From: Aquimarina agarivorans
GTDB taxonomy: Bacteria; Bacteroidota; Bacteroidia; Flavobacteriales; Flavobacteriaceae
Assembly (NCBI RefSeq): GCF_000218485.1
Contig: NZ_AFPB01000169.1
Span: 1 to 42,644, forward strand
Length of the DNA: 42,644 nucleotides
Direction of reading: 5' to 3'
The notes below the pieces were generated by a model. That model worked only from the letters and a program-made list of their open reading frames with translations. It was not told the origin of the DNA and made no database searches. The position numbers and the translations under genes were made by a program. Shown piece after piece: positions 7,761 through 17,151 of the stretch (positions are counted from its first letter, which is position 1; each line of letters opens with the position of its first letter).

Positions 7761-9293
7761 TTAAGCGTTTGCTTGTTCTTCTGGCTGCTTAAAAAGCTCC
7801 AAGTATGCCTTACCAATATTTTCAACAATATCGGAAGCTAACAATGCTTGGTACCCAAAACCTTCAACTCCGCAATCACCAGCACTACCGTGCAAATACA
7901 CCCCAAATATTGTCGCTTGCAAAGCGTTATACCCTTGACTGATTAACCCTGCAATCATTCCGGCCAGTACATCTCCTGAACCTGCTGTTGCCATCCCAGG
8001 GTTGCCCGAAGTATTGACAAAAATTTCTTCGTGATAAACCGTTATAGAATTTGCTCCTTTAATAACCACAATGGAATCGTATTTTTTTGAAAAAGCCTTC
8101 ACCTTTTCAATTTTATCAAAGTCATCTTTCCAACTACCCACAAGACGCGTAAGCTCTTTAACATGTGGTGTCAGCACTGATTTTTCAGGAATAAACTTAA
8201 GTAACTCCTGATTTGCAGCAAGTATATTTAAACCATCCGCATCAATAACTAATTGATTTCGATTTCTTTTAATAAATTCAGCAAAAGTATTAATAGTATC
8301 AGGGTGTAGCCCTAGTCCCATACCAATACAAATAACACTGGGTTTCATTTCAAATTGAAAATCTTCCAAATAATCTGTGTTCTTATTAGTAATAACCATA
8401 ACTTCTGGTACACCAACCTGTAAGGTAAAGTAACCACATTCAGGAATTAAAGCCGAAGCTAATCCTGCGCCTACTCGTAAGCATGCTTTTGATGCTAATA
8501 ACATGCTTCCGATTTTACCTTTGCTTCCACCTATTAATAATGCATGACCATAAGTACCTTTATGACTAAACTTACCTCGAGGGTTGTAAAATCCCAACAA
8601 GTCATTTTTTAGAATAAGACTCATTTGCGTTTCTACGTCATTTAGATACTGGGTGTCAAGACCAATTTCGATTACATCTACGTCTTGAGCGTATTTTGCA
8701 GTTTCTGGTAAAAAGAACACTAATTTCGGTGCCTGAAATGTTAAGCACACATTTGCATAAATAACCGATTCTTTATCGTCGGGAGATTTTTCGGCATATA
8801 AACCAGAAGGCACATCAATTGATAAAACAAACGCCTTTGAAGCATTTATATGTATTATCAACTTTTTTACCCATGGCAACATAGATCTGTTAAGTCCTAT
8901 ACCAAACATAGCATCAATGACCATTTCATTTGCAGCAATAGCTGGTAAGTTATCATCATTTTTTAATTGAACTGGCCATTCTTCATCTACTTCTTTTAAG
9001 CGGTCGTAATTTACTAAGAAAGCTTCGCTTCTATTTTTACTAAAATTAACAATATAGGTAGTTACATTATACCCATGTGTCACTAAATAACGAGCTACAA
9101 CAAGCCCGTCTCCTCCGTTATTGCCCAATCCACAAAAAATATGAATGGGAACTTGAGCTCCTTGTAAGCGATTATGTATGGTTTCAAAAACAGCAATTCC
9201 CGCTCGCTCCATTAAATCTAAATAACTGATGTTTTGATTTATTAAAGTTAAACGATCAGCTTCTTTTATATGTGATAAACCTAGTAATTTCAT
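7761..9293 (-). CDS. nnr: Bifunctional NAD(P)H-hydrate epimerase / ADP-dependent NAD(P)H-hydrate dehydratase
   Basis: A cytoplasmic repair enzyme that epimerises and then dehydrates damaged NADHX/NADPHX. The N-terminal YjeF_N epimerase domain covers about residues 1-215, with the FCGLGNNGGDGLVVARYL signature. The C-terminal ribokinase-like domain runs from about 240 with GTYGHALLIGGSKGKIGS, then the NPGMATAGSGDVLAG motif that holds the catalytic Asp. The start at 9293 gives MKLLGLSHIKEADRLT, the normal family N-terminus; the frame stays open to an ATG at 9311, which adds six residues unlike the family. About 510 residues is normal for the fused form. It stands alone, with a terminator shared with the upstream convergent gene. 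Confidence 0.95.
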   Translation of the reverse strand: MKLLGLSHIKEADRLTLINQNISYLDLMERAGIAVFETIHNRLQGAQVPIHIFCGLGNNGGDGLVVARYLVTHGYNVTTYIVNFSKNRSEAFLVNYDRLKEVDEEWPVQLKNDDNLPAIAANEMVIDAMFGIGLNRSMLPWVKKLIIHINASKAFVLSIDVPSGLYAEKSPDDKESVIYANVCLTFQAPKLVFFLPETAKYAQDVDVIEIGLDTQYLNDVETQMSLILKNDLLGFYNPRGKFSHKGTYGHALLIGGSKGKIGSMLLASKACLRVGAGLASALIPECGYFTLQVGVPEVMVITNKNTDYLEDFQFEMKPSVICIGMGLGLHPDTINTFAEFIKRNRNQLVIDADGLNILAANQELLKFIPEKSVLTPHVKELTRLVGSWKDDFDKIEKVKAFSKKYDSIVVIKGANSITVYHEEIFVNTSGNPGMATAGSGDVLAGMIAGLISQGYNALQATIFGVYLHGSAGDCGVEGFGYQALLASDIVENIGKAYLELFKQPEEQANA

Positions 9294-9731
9294 AATTGTA
9301 AATATAAGCATGAATTACCCCTACCGCTCATTTAATTTACACTGTTTATAGCTTTTAATCGACACTAACTACACATAAACATCAATAAAACAAATAAATA
9401 ACTATAAATCAGGTATCTGAAATACAAAACTCATGTACAAATTAATAGAGTGTAAGTTTTTTCTTTTTAATTATAAGTCAAAAATTAAAAATTAAATATA
9501 AAATAATTGTAAAATAATAAATTTTTTTAATTAATTATTTAAAATTCAACTTATAACACAGTAATCTATTTATAAAATTACATTTATAATAAATTTCAAG
9601 TTATTACATCAATCAAAGCATAGATTTTAATTATGGATAAAATGCTTAAAAAAATAGATTAAATGCAATATTTTTTGGTGATAAGAATAATATTACTTAT
9701 TTTTATATTGTAGAAATAAATCAACGTACTT
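9294..9731. other. AT-rich intergenic region upstream of nnr
   Basis: About 440 bp of extremely AT-rich DNA between the divergent nnr and a small ORF. I find no convincing ORF, RNA or repeat. It presumably carries both promoters. No good TTTG/TAnnTTTG pair was identified. Confidence 0.4.
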
Positions 9732-9917
9732 ATGAAAAAAGGAACCCCCATAAAGTTATTATCTGTTTTTCTATTTACTGTAATAGTACAAATGATCATC
9801 ATTTTTAAAACGGATGACGTGACAATCACTAATGATGATCAAAAAATGTCAAAAGTGGTAGAATTTGAAGATACTCCAGAGGTGACAACATTAGTTTTAC
9901 AAAAACAGGACAAATAG
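9732..9917 (+). CDS. Small single-pass membrane protein, unknown function
   Basis: A 61-residue ORF starting MKKGTPIKLLSVFLFTVIVQ. One hydrophobic segment covers about residues 8-25, followed by a polar, acidic tail rich in Asp, Glu and Thr. The topology would place the tail outside the cytoplasm. It has its own long upstream AT-rich region and is followed within 50 bp by a good intrinsic terminator, which favours a real transcription unit. I recognise no family. It could also be a chance ORF. Confidence 0.5.
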   Translation: MKKGTPIKLLSVFLFTVIVQMIIIFKTDDVTITNDDQKMSKVVEFEDTPEVTTLVLQKQDK

Positions 9918-9962
9918 TAAACGCAAACATACAATTAAATTATATTGGCCCCCAACAATTTG

Positions 9963-9995
9963 AGCCATTGCACCTTCCCCGTGTAATGGCTTTTT
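9963..9995 (+). terminator. Intrinsic terminator after the small membrane-protein ORF
   Basis: AGCCATTGCAC (9963-9973) pairs with GTGTAATGGCT (9981-9991) through 11 positions including one G-U wobble. The loop is CTTCCCC, followed by a T-run at 9991-9995. Confidence 0.7.
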
Positions 9996-10195
9996 AATTT
10001 GACAAACAAACTCTTCAATAGCCCACTAGGCGTTCAGCAGAAAAAAGACGCTTGCTTTTAGGATACCTGTATTTCCACTAAGCGACTTTAGCGAATTAAA
10101 ATAAGCCAAGCAAAAATAGTACAATCATCCTATTAAAAGAGTTTTCTATGGTAAGTAAACTAAACAGCACCTACTTTAAAAAATGTAACCGAAAA

Positions 10196-12523
10196 TTAAT
10201 AACCATAATTATTTTCAATACTTAACTTAGCACCGTTTAAAAGTATGGCCATATTTTTTAAGCGATTTTGCTCGTAATATGTTTCTGGATAACTCAAAAT
10301 TCTTTTATCTGTATAATGCTCTCTCACCACATAAATTGTCAAATCTGCTTGTTTGCTTATCAACAACGTATCGGTTACCAAAGTGGCGGGTGCAGTATCA
10401 ACAATAATGTAATCATAATTTTTTCCCAAATAATCAAACATTTCTTTCACCCTTGGCTGCACAAGCAATCCTGAAGGATTTGGAGGTATATCACCAGAAG
10501 GAATGATATGCAAAGGGTTTTCAGACTTTTCTTTATAAATAATGTCTTGAGGTTTTAAATCAGGAGTCATTATAAAATTTGTAAATCCTTTAGTCTTTTT
10601 TCCTTTTGGTAAATCTAAAAAAACATGAAACTTCGGATACCTAAAATCTGACCCGACATAAGCTACTTTACTCCCATAAATGGCGAGCGTTTTGGCCAAA
10701 TTCGATGAAATAAAAGTTTTTCCCTCACCAGAAATACTTGAAGTCACAAAAATAACTTTCCCCGATTTCTTTTCAACACCTGCCATTACAAAATCAAGGT
10801 TTGTTCTTAATATTCTGAAAGCTTCAGATATGGGAGTTCTACTTTTTTCATCAATTATAATTTTATTCTTTTTCTTATTTTCAGGTATCGAACCAAGCAT
10901 AGGGATTGGAAGCATTGCTTCCAGATCCTCCTTAGATCTCACTTTTGTATTTAATAAATCCTTCAAATACAAAAACATAAAAGGAAGCAAAAAACCAACA
11001 AAAATTGATCCCGCAAATATTGCTTTTTTGTTTGGCGACACTGGTAAAGAACCTACAGAAGAAGCTCTGTCAATAATTCTTGAATTTGGTACGGTTATAT
11101 GACTTGTAATTTCAGCTTCTTCCCTTTTCTGTAATAAGTACAAATATAATTGTTCCTTTATTGTTTGCTCTCTCTCAATTACCCTTAAATCTTTTTGACG
11201 TGTAGGAGCCACATATAGCTTTCCGCTAAAGTACTTTTCTTGTGTTTGCAAACTACTTAATTTAATATTAATAGCTCTTTTAAGACTGTTTAATCCTCCA
11301 GTTAAAACTTGTCTTAAACCACTTATTTGCTCGTCAACATTAACAACTACCGGATTTTGAACACTTGATGTTTTTAATAATCTTTTTCGTTGTAAAATAA
11401 GCCCGTTGTACCTAGAAACAGTATTGGCGATTGAAGCATCATCAAACCCAAGGTTAGATGGTATTGGATTAAACATACCTTCTTGACTTTGAATAAAACT
11501 ACTCATGGATTCAATAAGACGTAGTTGCGTTTTGTTTCTTTCAATTTCCTGAACACTTTGCGAGTCAAATTCAGCCACTCGTTGTGTTTGAGCACCCAAA
11601 TCATTGGTTAAGCCGAATTTGGATTTATAACCTGCAGCTTCATCATCAACACTAGTTAAATCTTTATTTATAAGGCCTATTCTTTCTTTTATAAAACTCG
11701 AGGTCTTATCCGAGATTTCTTTTTTGTGCAATATTGTAGCTGTTCGATGCTCGTCCAAAAGAGTATTAATAAAATCTTTTGCTTTTTCCTTACTAGCATC
11801 GTTTAACGCTATTTTAACCACCGAAGTCCCTTTAGAAACTTCAAAAACAGCTAATCTTTTACGATATCCTTCGACAACATTTTTTACTGGATTAATTTTT
11901 ATTTTAATTTTTTGACCCAAGCCTGACTTTATGCCATTTAAATCAGGTGTTAAAATAATATTACCTGCATCTGTTGTAATTTTTTTTCCAAATGAATGCG
12001 TTGACAATACTACATCTTTGTCATCTAAAAAAGAAAAAGAAGTTTCCGAATTTACCAATACATTAAAAACTGCTGATTTGGTTTCTACAATGGAATCAGC
12101 CGATAAAAAATTTATTTCAACAACAGATTTTGGATAATTCTCAGTTTCCAAAATTCTACCCTTTGAAAAGTATTGAATATTTAATTTTAGTTTTTTGACA
12201 ACATTATTAATTAATGTTTTAGACCGAATAATTTGGATTTCGCTACTAATTTCATCCTTAACTTGATTCATAACGCCCAAATCCTGAAATGCGCCTAATG
12301 CCGAATCACTAATATTATCTTCTTGCGAAATAGAAATTGTAGCTGATACATTATACAGTGGAACGGTATATCGGATATATAAATAAGCTAGCGTACCAAA
12401 AAATAAAATACTCAGTAAAAATAAGTACCATTTTTTAAGGTATTTAGACACCTCTTCCCTAATATCTATTTTTTTTGGAATTATTTTTTTTGAAGAAATA
12501 GATGCTGTCCTTTCTAATGCCAT
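10196..12523 (-). CDS. Wzc-like polysaccharide co-polymerase with BY-kinase domain
   Basis: An inner-membrane chain-length determinant fused to a bacterial tyrosine kinase, 775 residues. It controls polymerisation and export of capsule or exopolysaccharide together with the Wza-like protein encoded just upstream. Order of parts: cytoplasmic N-terminus, transmembrane helix about 34-52, Wzz domain, coiled coil and GNVR-type region to about 490, second transmembrane helix near 500-520. The CpsD/CapB kinase starts near 570, with Walker A SISGEGKTFISSNLA, an A' motif reading YVGSDFRYP (first Asp replaced by Gly, as often in Bacteroidota) and Walker B YDYIIVDTAP. The C-terminal tyrosine cluster is short (NNYGY). 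It is the last gene of the minus-strand cluster, 19 bp after the wza-like gene. Confidence 0.93.
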   Translation of the reverse strand: MALERTASISSKKIIPKKIDIREEVSKYLKKWYLFLLSILFFGTLAYLYIRYTVPLYNVSATISISQEDNISDSALGAFQDLGVMNQVKDEISSEIQIIRSKTLINNVVKKLKLNIQYFSKGRILETENYPKSVVEINFLSADSIVETKSAVFNVLVNSETSFSFLDDKDVVLSTHSFGKKITTDAGNIILTPDLNGIKSGLGQKIKIKINPVKNVVEGYRKRLAVFEVSKGTSVVKIALNDASKEKAKDFINTLLDEHRTATILHKKEISDKTSSFIKERIGLINKDLTSVDDEAAGYKSKFGLTNDLGAQTQRVAEFDSQSVQEIERNKTQLRLIESMSSFIQSQEGMFNPIPSNLGFDDASIANTVSRYNGLILQRKRLLKTSSVQNPVVVNVDEQISGLRQVLTGGLNSLKRAINIKLSSLQTQEKYFSGKLYVAPTRQKDLRVIEREQTIKEQLYLYLLQKREEAEITSHITVPNSRIIDRASSVGSLPVSPNKKAIFAGSIFVGFLLPFMFLYLKDLLNTKVRSKEDLEAMLPIPMLGSIPENKKKNKIIIDEKSRTPISEAFRILRTNLDFVMAGVEKKSGKVIFVTSSISGEGKTFISSNLAKTLAIYGSKVAYVGSDFRYPKFHVFLDLPKGKKTKGFTNFIMTPDLKPQDIIYKEKSENPLHIIPSGDIPPNPSGLLVQPRVKEMFDYLGKNYDYIIVDTAPATLVTDTLLISKQADLTIYVVREHYTDKRILSYPETYYEQNRLKNMAILLNGAKLSIENNYGY

Positions 12524-12542
12524 ATATCAAATATACAAATGA

Positions 12543-13334
12543 TTAACGTCGAACCGTTATTAAAAATGTCAATACCGAAATTAAGACTCCAACAGAACTG
12601 AATAATACCCCTAATTTGGTAGCATTATTTTCTGATTCTCTTAATTTTGACTCATTAGGTTCCACGTAAATTACATCATTTTGAGTTAAATAGTATCCTG
12701 GAGAGCTAAATATTTCTTTTGACGTAAGGTCTATTTTATGAAATATTTTCTTTACGCCGTTCTCACGTATTACCGTTATGTTTGTCCTTTTTCCTTTAAT
12801 GGTTAAATCTCCAGCCAAACCTAAAGCTTCAATAATTGTAATTCTTTCATTTGGTACAGAAAAAGCACCTGGATTTCGAACTTCACCTAATACTGTAATT
12901 TTAAAGTTATTTAAACGTACGGTAACGATAGGATCATTAATGTAAGATTTTAACTTTTCTCGAATCATTTTTTTTACCTGAATACGAGTCAAATCAACCA
13001 CTTTAAGTTTGCCTAATACGGGAAACTCAATATTTCCTTCATAGTCTATCAAATATGAAGGAGACTGTGAATTACCAGATGATGAATTTGCCCCTTCTTC
13101 ACTTGAAGATGAAAAACCTTGCGATAAATTAAAAGGTCGTGCTGTATCCATATCAGCTGCAGATACTGAAATATTAATAATGTCGTCAATTTTAAACACA
13201 GGTTCAAATGAATCAACTGATGACACTTCTTCTTTATTGGCTGTATTTTGAAAATAAGCCACATCTTCAGGCACTTTGCATGAAAATATTACTAGAAAAA
13301 ATAAGAAACTGTAAAGTAAATTTGATGGTCTCAT
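12543..13334 (-). CDS. Wza-like polysaccharide export lipoprotein
   Basis: An outer-membrane polysaccharide export protein of 263 residues. The N-terminus is a lipoprotein signal, with FLVIFSCK providing the lipidated Cys at about residue 19. The Poly_export domain begins about residue 45 (FKIDDIINISV) and includes YLIDYEGNIEFPVLGKLKV. It is followed by a SLBB-type domain (ITVLGEVRNPGAFSVPN). Near the end there is a hydrophobic stretch, LGVLFSSVGVLISVLTFLIT, with basic residues after it, which is typical of Bacteroidota members. It partners with the kinase encoded 19 bp downstream; the pair forms the trans-envelope export machine. Confidence 0.93.
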   Translation of the reverse strand: MRPSNLLYSFLFFLVIFSCKVPEDVAYFQNTANKEEVSSVDSFEPVFKIDDIINISVSAADMDTARPFNLSQGFSSSSEEGANSSSGNSQSPSYLIDYEGNIEFPVLGKLKVVDLTRIQVKKMIREKLKSYINDPIVTVRLNNFKITVLGEVRNPGAFSVPNERITIIEALGLAGDLTIKGKRTNITVIRENGVKKIFHKIDLTSKEIFSSPGYYLTQNDVIYVEPNESKLRESENNATKLGVLFSSVGVLISVLTFLITVRR

Positions 13335-13412
13335 AAAAAAACTGAAGTAGCGTTAACATTTTATTATATCAAAAATAAAATTATTTACGAAGCTTTATGC
13401 TAAATCTTAAAA

Positions 13413-15350
13413 TTAAAGTGAAATACTTTGCTTCATTTTTAATTTTGTTTTGACCTTATTCTTTTTATCAATACTTTCAAAACTAGAGTTATTGGAAATA
13501 AATTCTGGTACAATTTCCTTTATTTTACCTACTATCAAATTATCCTGATTAAATAAATCCATAATACATAAGTCATCAATTTTGTCTTTTACAATATCTA
13601 ACGACTCATTTTCATCACTTTTACTGATCATTATTTTTTTGTGATAGGTTGGCAAGGTATTTTCTGTATTAGACAATAATTCCTCGTATAACTTTTCGCC
13701 TGGTCGCAAACCTGTGATTTTAATATCGATATCCTCAGGATAATGAAGTCCTGAAAGGCTAATCATTTTTTTAGCAAGATCAAAAATTTTGACCGATTGT
13801 CCCATGTCAAAAATAAATATTTCTCCTCCTTTACCCATTGTACCTGCCTCAATTACTAATTGCGAAGCTTCGGGTATAGTCATAAAATAACGGGTAACAT
13901 CTTGATGGGTAACCGTAATAGGCCCTCCTTTTTCTATTTGTTTTTTAAATAGCGGAATAACGGATCCATTTGACCCTAGCACATTACCAAATCGGGTGGT
14001 TATAAATTTGGTTGCACTCTTTTTTTGAAGACATTTAATATAAATTTCAGCAACTCTTTTAGTTGCCCCCATTACATTAGTAGGATTAACTGCCTTATCG
14101 GTAGATACAAACACAAACTTATCTACCTCATATTTAGAAGATAAATCTGCAAGTTTTCTTGTCCCTAAAACATTTATTTTAACAGCCTCCGTTGGATATC
14201 GCTCCATTAATGGTACGTGTTTATACGCTGCTGCATGAAAAACCATACTTGGTTTATACTCTTTGAAAATAAGTTCCATACGCTGTGCTTCCCTAATATC
14301 AGCTACAATTGCCGTAAAACCACCTATATTTTTACTAAGTAATTCCTGTTGCACATCATATAAAGCCGATTCAGCCTGATCTACTAAAACCAAATGTTTG
14401 TACTCAAATTTTGTCAACTGCCTTACTATTTCACTACCTATAGATCCTGCTGCACCAGTTATTAAAATAACTTTATCTTTGATTTCATTTACAACGCTTT
14501 TGTTCCCTATATCAATAGCAGGCCTTTCCAACAAGTCTTCAATTTGAATTTGTTTAATTTGAGAAACTTCAAATTCCCCATCATGCCAATCAGAATATGC
14601 AGGAACAATTTTTACTTTAACCCCTAGATCAATTAACGAATCTGATATTTTTCTTAGCCCTTTTTTATCAATATGAGGAATAGAAACAATTACTTCATCA
14701 ATTTCATTTTTATCGATAAATTTTTGATCAATTGATTTATTGGCATAAACTTTAATTCCATTGATTGTTTTTCCAATTTTATTAGCACTATCATCAATAA
14801 AACCAACAACAGTTATAAATTTTTCAGTATCATTTGTTACTGTAGATAACGTTATTTCACCTGAATGCCCTGCCCCGTATATCATTACCCTTGAAGACTG
14901 TCCCAATTTATATTTTACATAATGGTAACAATATTTAAACACTATTCTACTTGTAATAAGCGTGATAATATTTAGCAAATAGTGCATATCAATAATAGAA
15001 ATTGGAATATTGAATGATGCTGGAATGATTGCTAATCTGCTTGCCAAAACCAAAATGCTGCACATAGCCAATAAAACACTTACGGAAAGGAATAAGTTAT
15101 ATACATCTTGCAAGCCTGCTTTTCTTATTATTCCTTTGTACGATCCGATCCATAAAAAACTAAGTGCAGAAAAAGTAATAATAACTGGTAACTGATAAGC
15201 TATATTAAATTCGATGTTTTGAAATGTAATCCCGAACCTAATAACATATGCCAAGAAAAAATTAATAACTACAATAAGAATATCGACAGATAAAACAAGC
15301 CATTGGGAAGCATGTTTATCCAAATTTTTAATTAGGTAATTTTTTATCAT
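13413..15350 (-). CDS. Membrane NDP-sugar 4,6-dehydratase (WbpM/CapD/PglF type)
   Basis: A polytopic UDP-sugar dehydratase/epimerase of 645 residues. Four transmembrane segments lie in residues about 15-140. A first nucleotide-binding fold has GAGHSGE at about 158. The catalytic SDR domain starts near residue 293 with ITGAAGSIGSEIVRQL. The later segments FVSTDKAVNPTNVMGATKRV and TRFGNVLGSNGSVIPLF are the family signature; the Lys of the ATKR motif replaces the usual YxxxK arrangement. Members convert UDP-GlcNAc to the 4-keto-6-deoxy sugar. The aminotransferase gene upstream overlaps by 4 bases, and the two enzymes together make a 4-amino-4,6-dideoxy sugar (inference from family and order). 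Confidence 0.93.
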   Translation of the reverse strand: MIKNYLIKNLDKHASQWLVLSVDILIVVINFFLAYVIRFGITFQNIEFNIAYQLPVIITFSALSFLWIGSYKGIIRKAGLQDVYNLFLSVSVLLAMCSILVLASRLAIIPASFNIPISIIDMHYLLNIITLITSRIVFKYCYHYVKYKLGQSSRVMIYGAGHSGEITLSTVTNDTEKFITVVGFIDDSANKIGKTINGIKVYANKSIDQKFIDKNEIDEVIVSIPHIDKKGLRKISDSLIDLGVKVKIVPAYSDWHDGEFEVSQIKQIQIEDLLERPAIDIGNKSVVNEIKDKVILITGAAGSIGSEIVRQLTKFEYKHLVLVDQAESALYDVQQELLSKNIGGFTAIVADIREAQRMELIFKEYKPSMVFHAAAYKHVPLMERYPTEAVKINVLGTRKLADLSSKYEVDKFVFVSTDKAVNPTNVMGATKRVAEIYIKCLQKKSATKFITTRFGNVLGSNGSVIPLFKKQIEKGGPITVTHQDVTRYFMTIPEASQLVIEAGTMGKGGEIFIFDMGQSVKIFDLAKKMISLSGLHYPEDIDIKITGLRPGEKLYEELLSNTENTLPTYHKKIMISKSDENESLDIVKDKIDDLCIMDLFNQDNLIVGKIKEIVPEFISNNSSFESIDKKNKVKTKLKMKQSISL

Positions 15351-16480
15351 TTCAATACATTTTTAATTATTGATACAACTCTCTCTAAATCTGCAGTTTC
15401 AAGATTAGAACCACTAGGCAAACACAAACCTCTTTCAAAAAGTGATTCTGAAACACCGTTTGTATAGGCAATTGAATTTTTAAAAACAGGTTGACTATGC
15501 ATGGGTTTCCATAATGGTCTTGATTCTATATTTTCTTCAGCTAGCGCCAACCTTATCTTTTCTCTAGTTTCAAACGCATCTGTTAATATGCAAGTCAACC
15601 AACGGTTAGAAAAACTTCCTTTAGGTTCTTTTAAAAATTCAATTTCCGAATAATCAGTTAATTGATTTTCATAAAAAGCATAATTAGCCCTCCTTTTACT
15701 AACGTGACTATCCAATACTTGCATTTGGCCACGACCTATTCCAGCAACTATGTTGCTCATTCTGTAATTGTATCCTATTTCCGAGTGTTGATAATGTGGA
15801 GCATTATCTTTTGCTTGTGTTGCATAAAAAATCGCTTTGTCTTTTAATACTTTTGAATTAGTTATCAGTGCTCCACCTCCAGAAGTAGTAATAATTTTGT
15901 TACCATTAAATGACAAAATCGCCATTTCACCAAAAGTTCCGCATTTGAAACCTTTATAAGAACTTCCTAAAGCTTCAGCGCTATCCTCTAGTATAGGTAT
16001 TTCGTAGTTTTGAGCCACTCGGTGTACTTCATCAACATTATAAGGCATGCCATATAAATGTACTGTAACGATAGCCTTTGGTTTTTTTCCTTTTGCTATC
16101 CTATCTTTAATAGCCTTTTCTAATTGAATTGGACAAATATTCCAAGTTTCGCTTTCGCTATCTATAAAAATTGGTGAGGCTCCTAAATAAATTATTGGAT
16201 TGGCCGAAGCTGCAAAGGTTAAACTTTGACACAATACTTCATCTCCTTTACTTACGCCAAGTAATTTTAAACCTAAGTGTAACGCTGACGTTCCAGAATT
16301 TAATGCTGCCACATAATTACCATCATTCAAATAACTTTGTAAATCTGATTCAAAACCATTAACATTAGGACCTAGCGGTGCAACCCAATTAGTTTCAAAA
16401 GCTTCATCGACAAATACTTGTTCTGCTCCACCCATATGAGGCGATGATAACCAAATTTTTTTACATGTAACTTCATTCAT
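15347..16480 (-). CDS. DegT/DnrJ/EryC1-family PLP sugar aminotransferase (PglE-like)
   Basis: A PLP-dependent sugar aminotransferase of 377 residues. It likely adds the amino group at C4 of the keto sugar made by the dehydratase encoded next. The internal-aldimine Lys is at about residue 195 in SFNGNKIITTSGGG. The PLP-contacting ILEDSAEALGSSYKG block is at about 163-177, and NSGTSALHLGL near 61 binds the phosphate. The N-terminus KKIWLSSPHMGGAE and the ending LPSGSNL are those of PglE/WeeJ-type enzymes. It is the first gene of the promoter-distal half of the locus, preceded by a 670-bp gap, so a promoter probably lies just upstream. Confidence 0.92.
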   Translation of the reverse strand: MNEVTCKKIWLSSPHMGGAEQVFVDEAFETNWVAPLGPNVNGFESDLQSYLNDGNYVAALNSGTSALHLGLKLLGVSKGDEVLCQSLTFAASANPIIYLGASPIFIDSESETWNICPIQLEKAIKDRIAKGKKPKAIVTVHLYGMPYNVDEVHRVAQNYEIPILEDSAEALGSSYKGFKCGTFGEMAILSFNGNKIITTSGGGALITNSKVLKDKAIFYATQAKDNAPHYQHSEIGYNYRMSNIVAGIGRGQMQVLDSHVSKRRANYAFYENQLTDYSEIEFLKEPKGSFSNRWLTCILTDAFETREKIRLALAEENIESRPLWKPMHSQPVFKNSIAYTNGVSESLFERGLCLPSGSNLETADLERVVSIIKNVLK

Positions 16481-17151
16481 AGACGCATAATTTTTTTAAT
16501 CAAATAACGACATATATTGTATTTTTTTGATTATAAAGTAAAACTATAAGAGGGTAAGGGATTTTGCTAATAAGTATGTAATCAAATTATGTTTATTTAA
16601 AAAACAACTGAGTATAAAAATTAATAAGCATAAGTATAATATTACAAGTTGGTTCAACAATATAAAACTTAATTTTCAGTAACAAATGTAATTTATTATT
16701 CCGATCTACATGCTTAAAATTTAACTTTTTAGTTAGACTACATTAAAAATTCGCCAAACAACCAAAATTTAACAATTTAGCCTAAAAAAATACAAAAAAT
16801 GTTAAATAATTAAAGGATGTTTAAAAAAAAAGATTATATATTATTAAAAACACAACAATGTGAAATTGCCTAAAATATTAATTTATTGATAATCAGCTTA
16901 TTATATTTTTACAAAAAACAAATTTTAACAAAAAAAATATAGTATCACTTTAAACAAAAAGTAATGTATAATTTAACTAGTGATTAAAAATTCTTTTAAT
17001 TTAAAAAAAACTTAAAGCACATTTATCGACAAAATACCTATTAAAATGACATATTGCACTATTTGTTTTAGAAATGTAAGTAATTTTACAGGGATGTGTT
17101 TATGTAGTAAATTGAAGCTTGCTCAAATAAAATTACTTTATTGGGAATCTA
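16481..17151. other. Long AT-rich gap inside the polysaccharide locus
   Basis: A 671-bp stretch separating two blocks of co-oriented genes. I see no supported ORF, only A/T runs. A 66-codon plus-strand frame at 17046-17246 overlaps the end of a real gene and has no family features. The region probably carries the promoter of the aminotransferase-to-Wzc operon, but no clear -33/-7 pair stands out. Confidence 0.45.

Noticed and set aside
9990..10135. Possible transposase or other gene remnant (minus-strand text like KYRYPKSKRLFSAERLVGY)
   Set aside because: Too short, interrupted by stops, and I cannot tie it to a family with any confidence.
12000..12140. Plus-strand ORFs inside the Wzc-like and neighbouring genes
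   Set aside because: Antisense shadows of strongly supported coding regions, with no family features.
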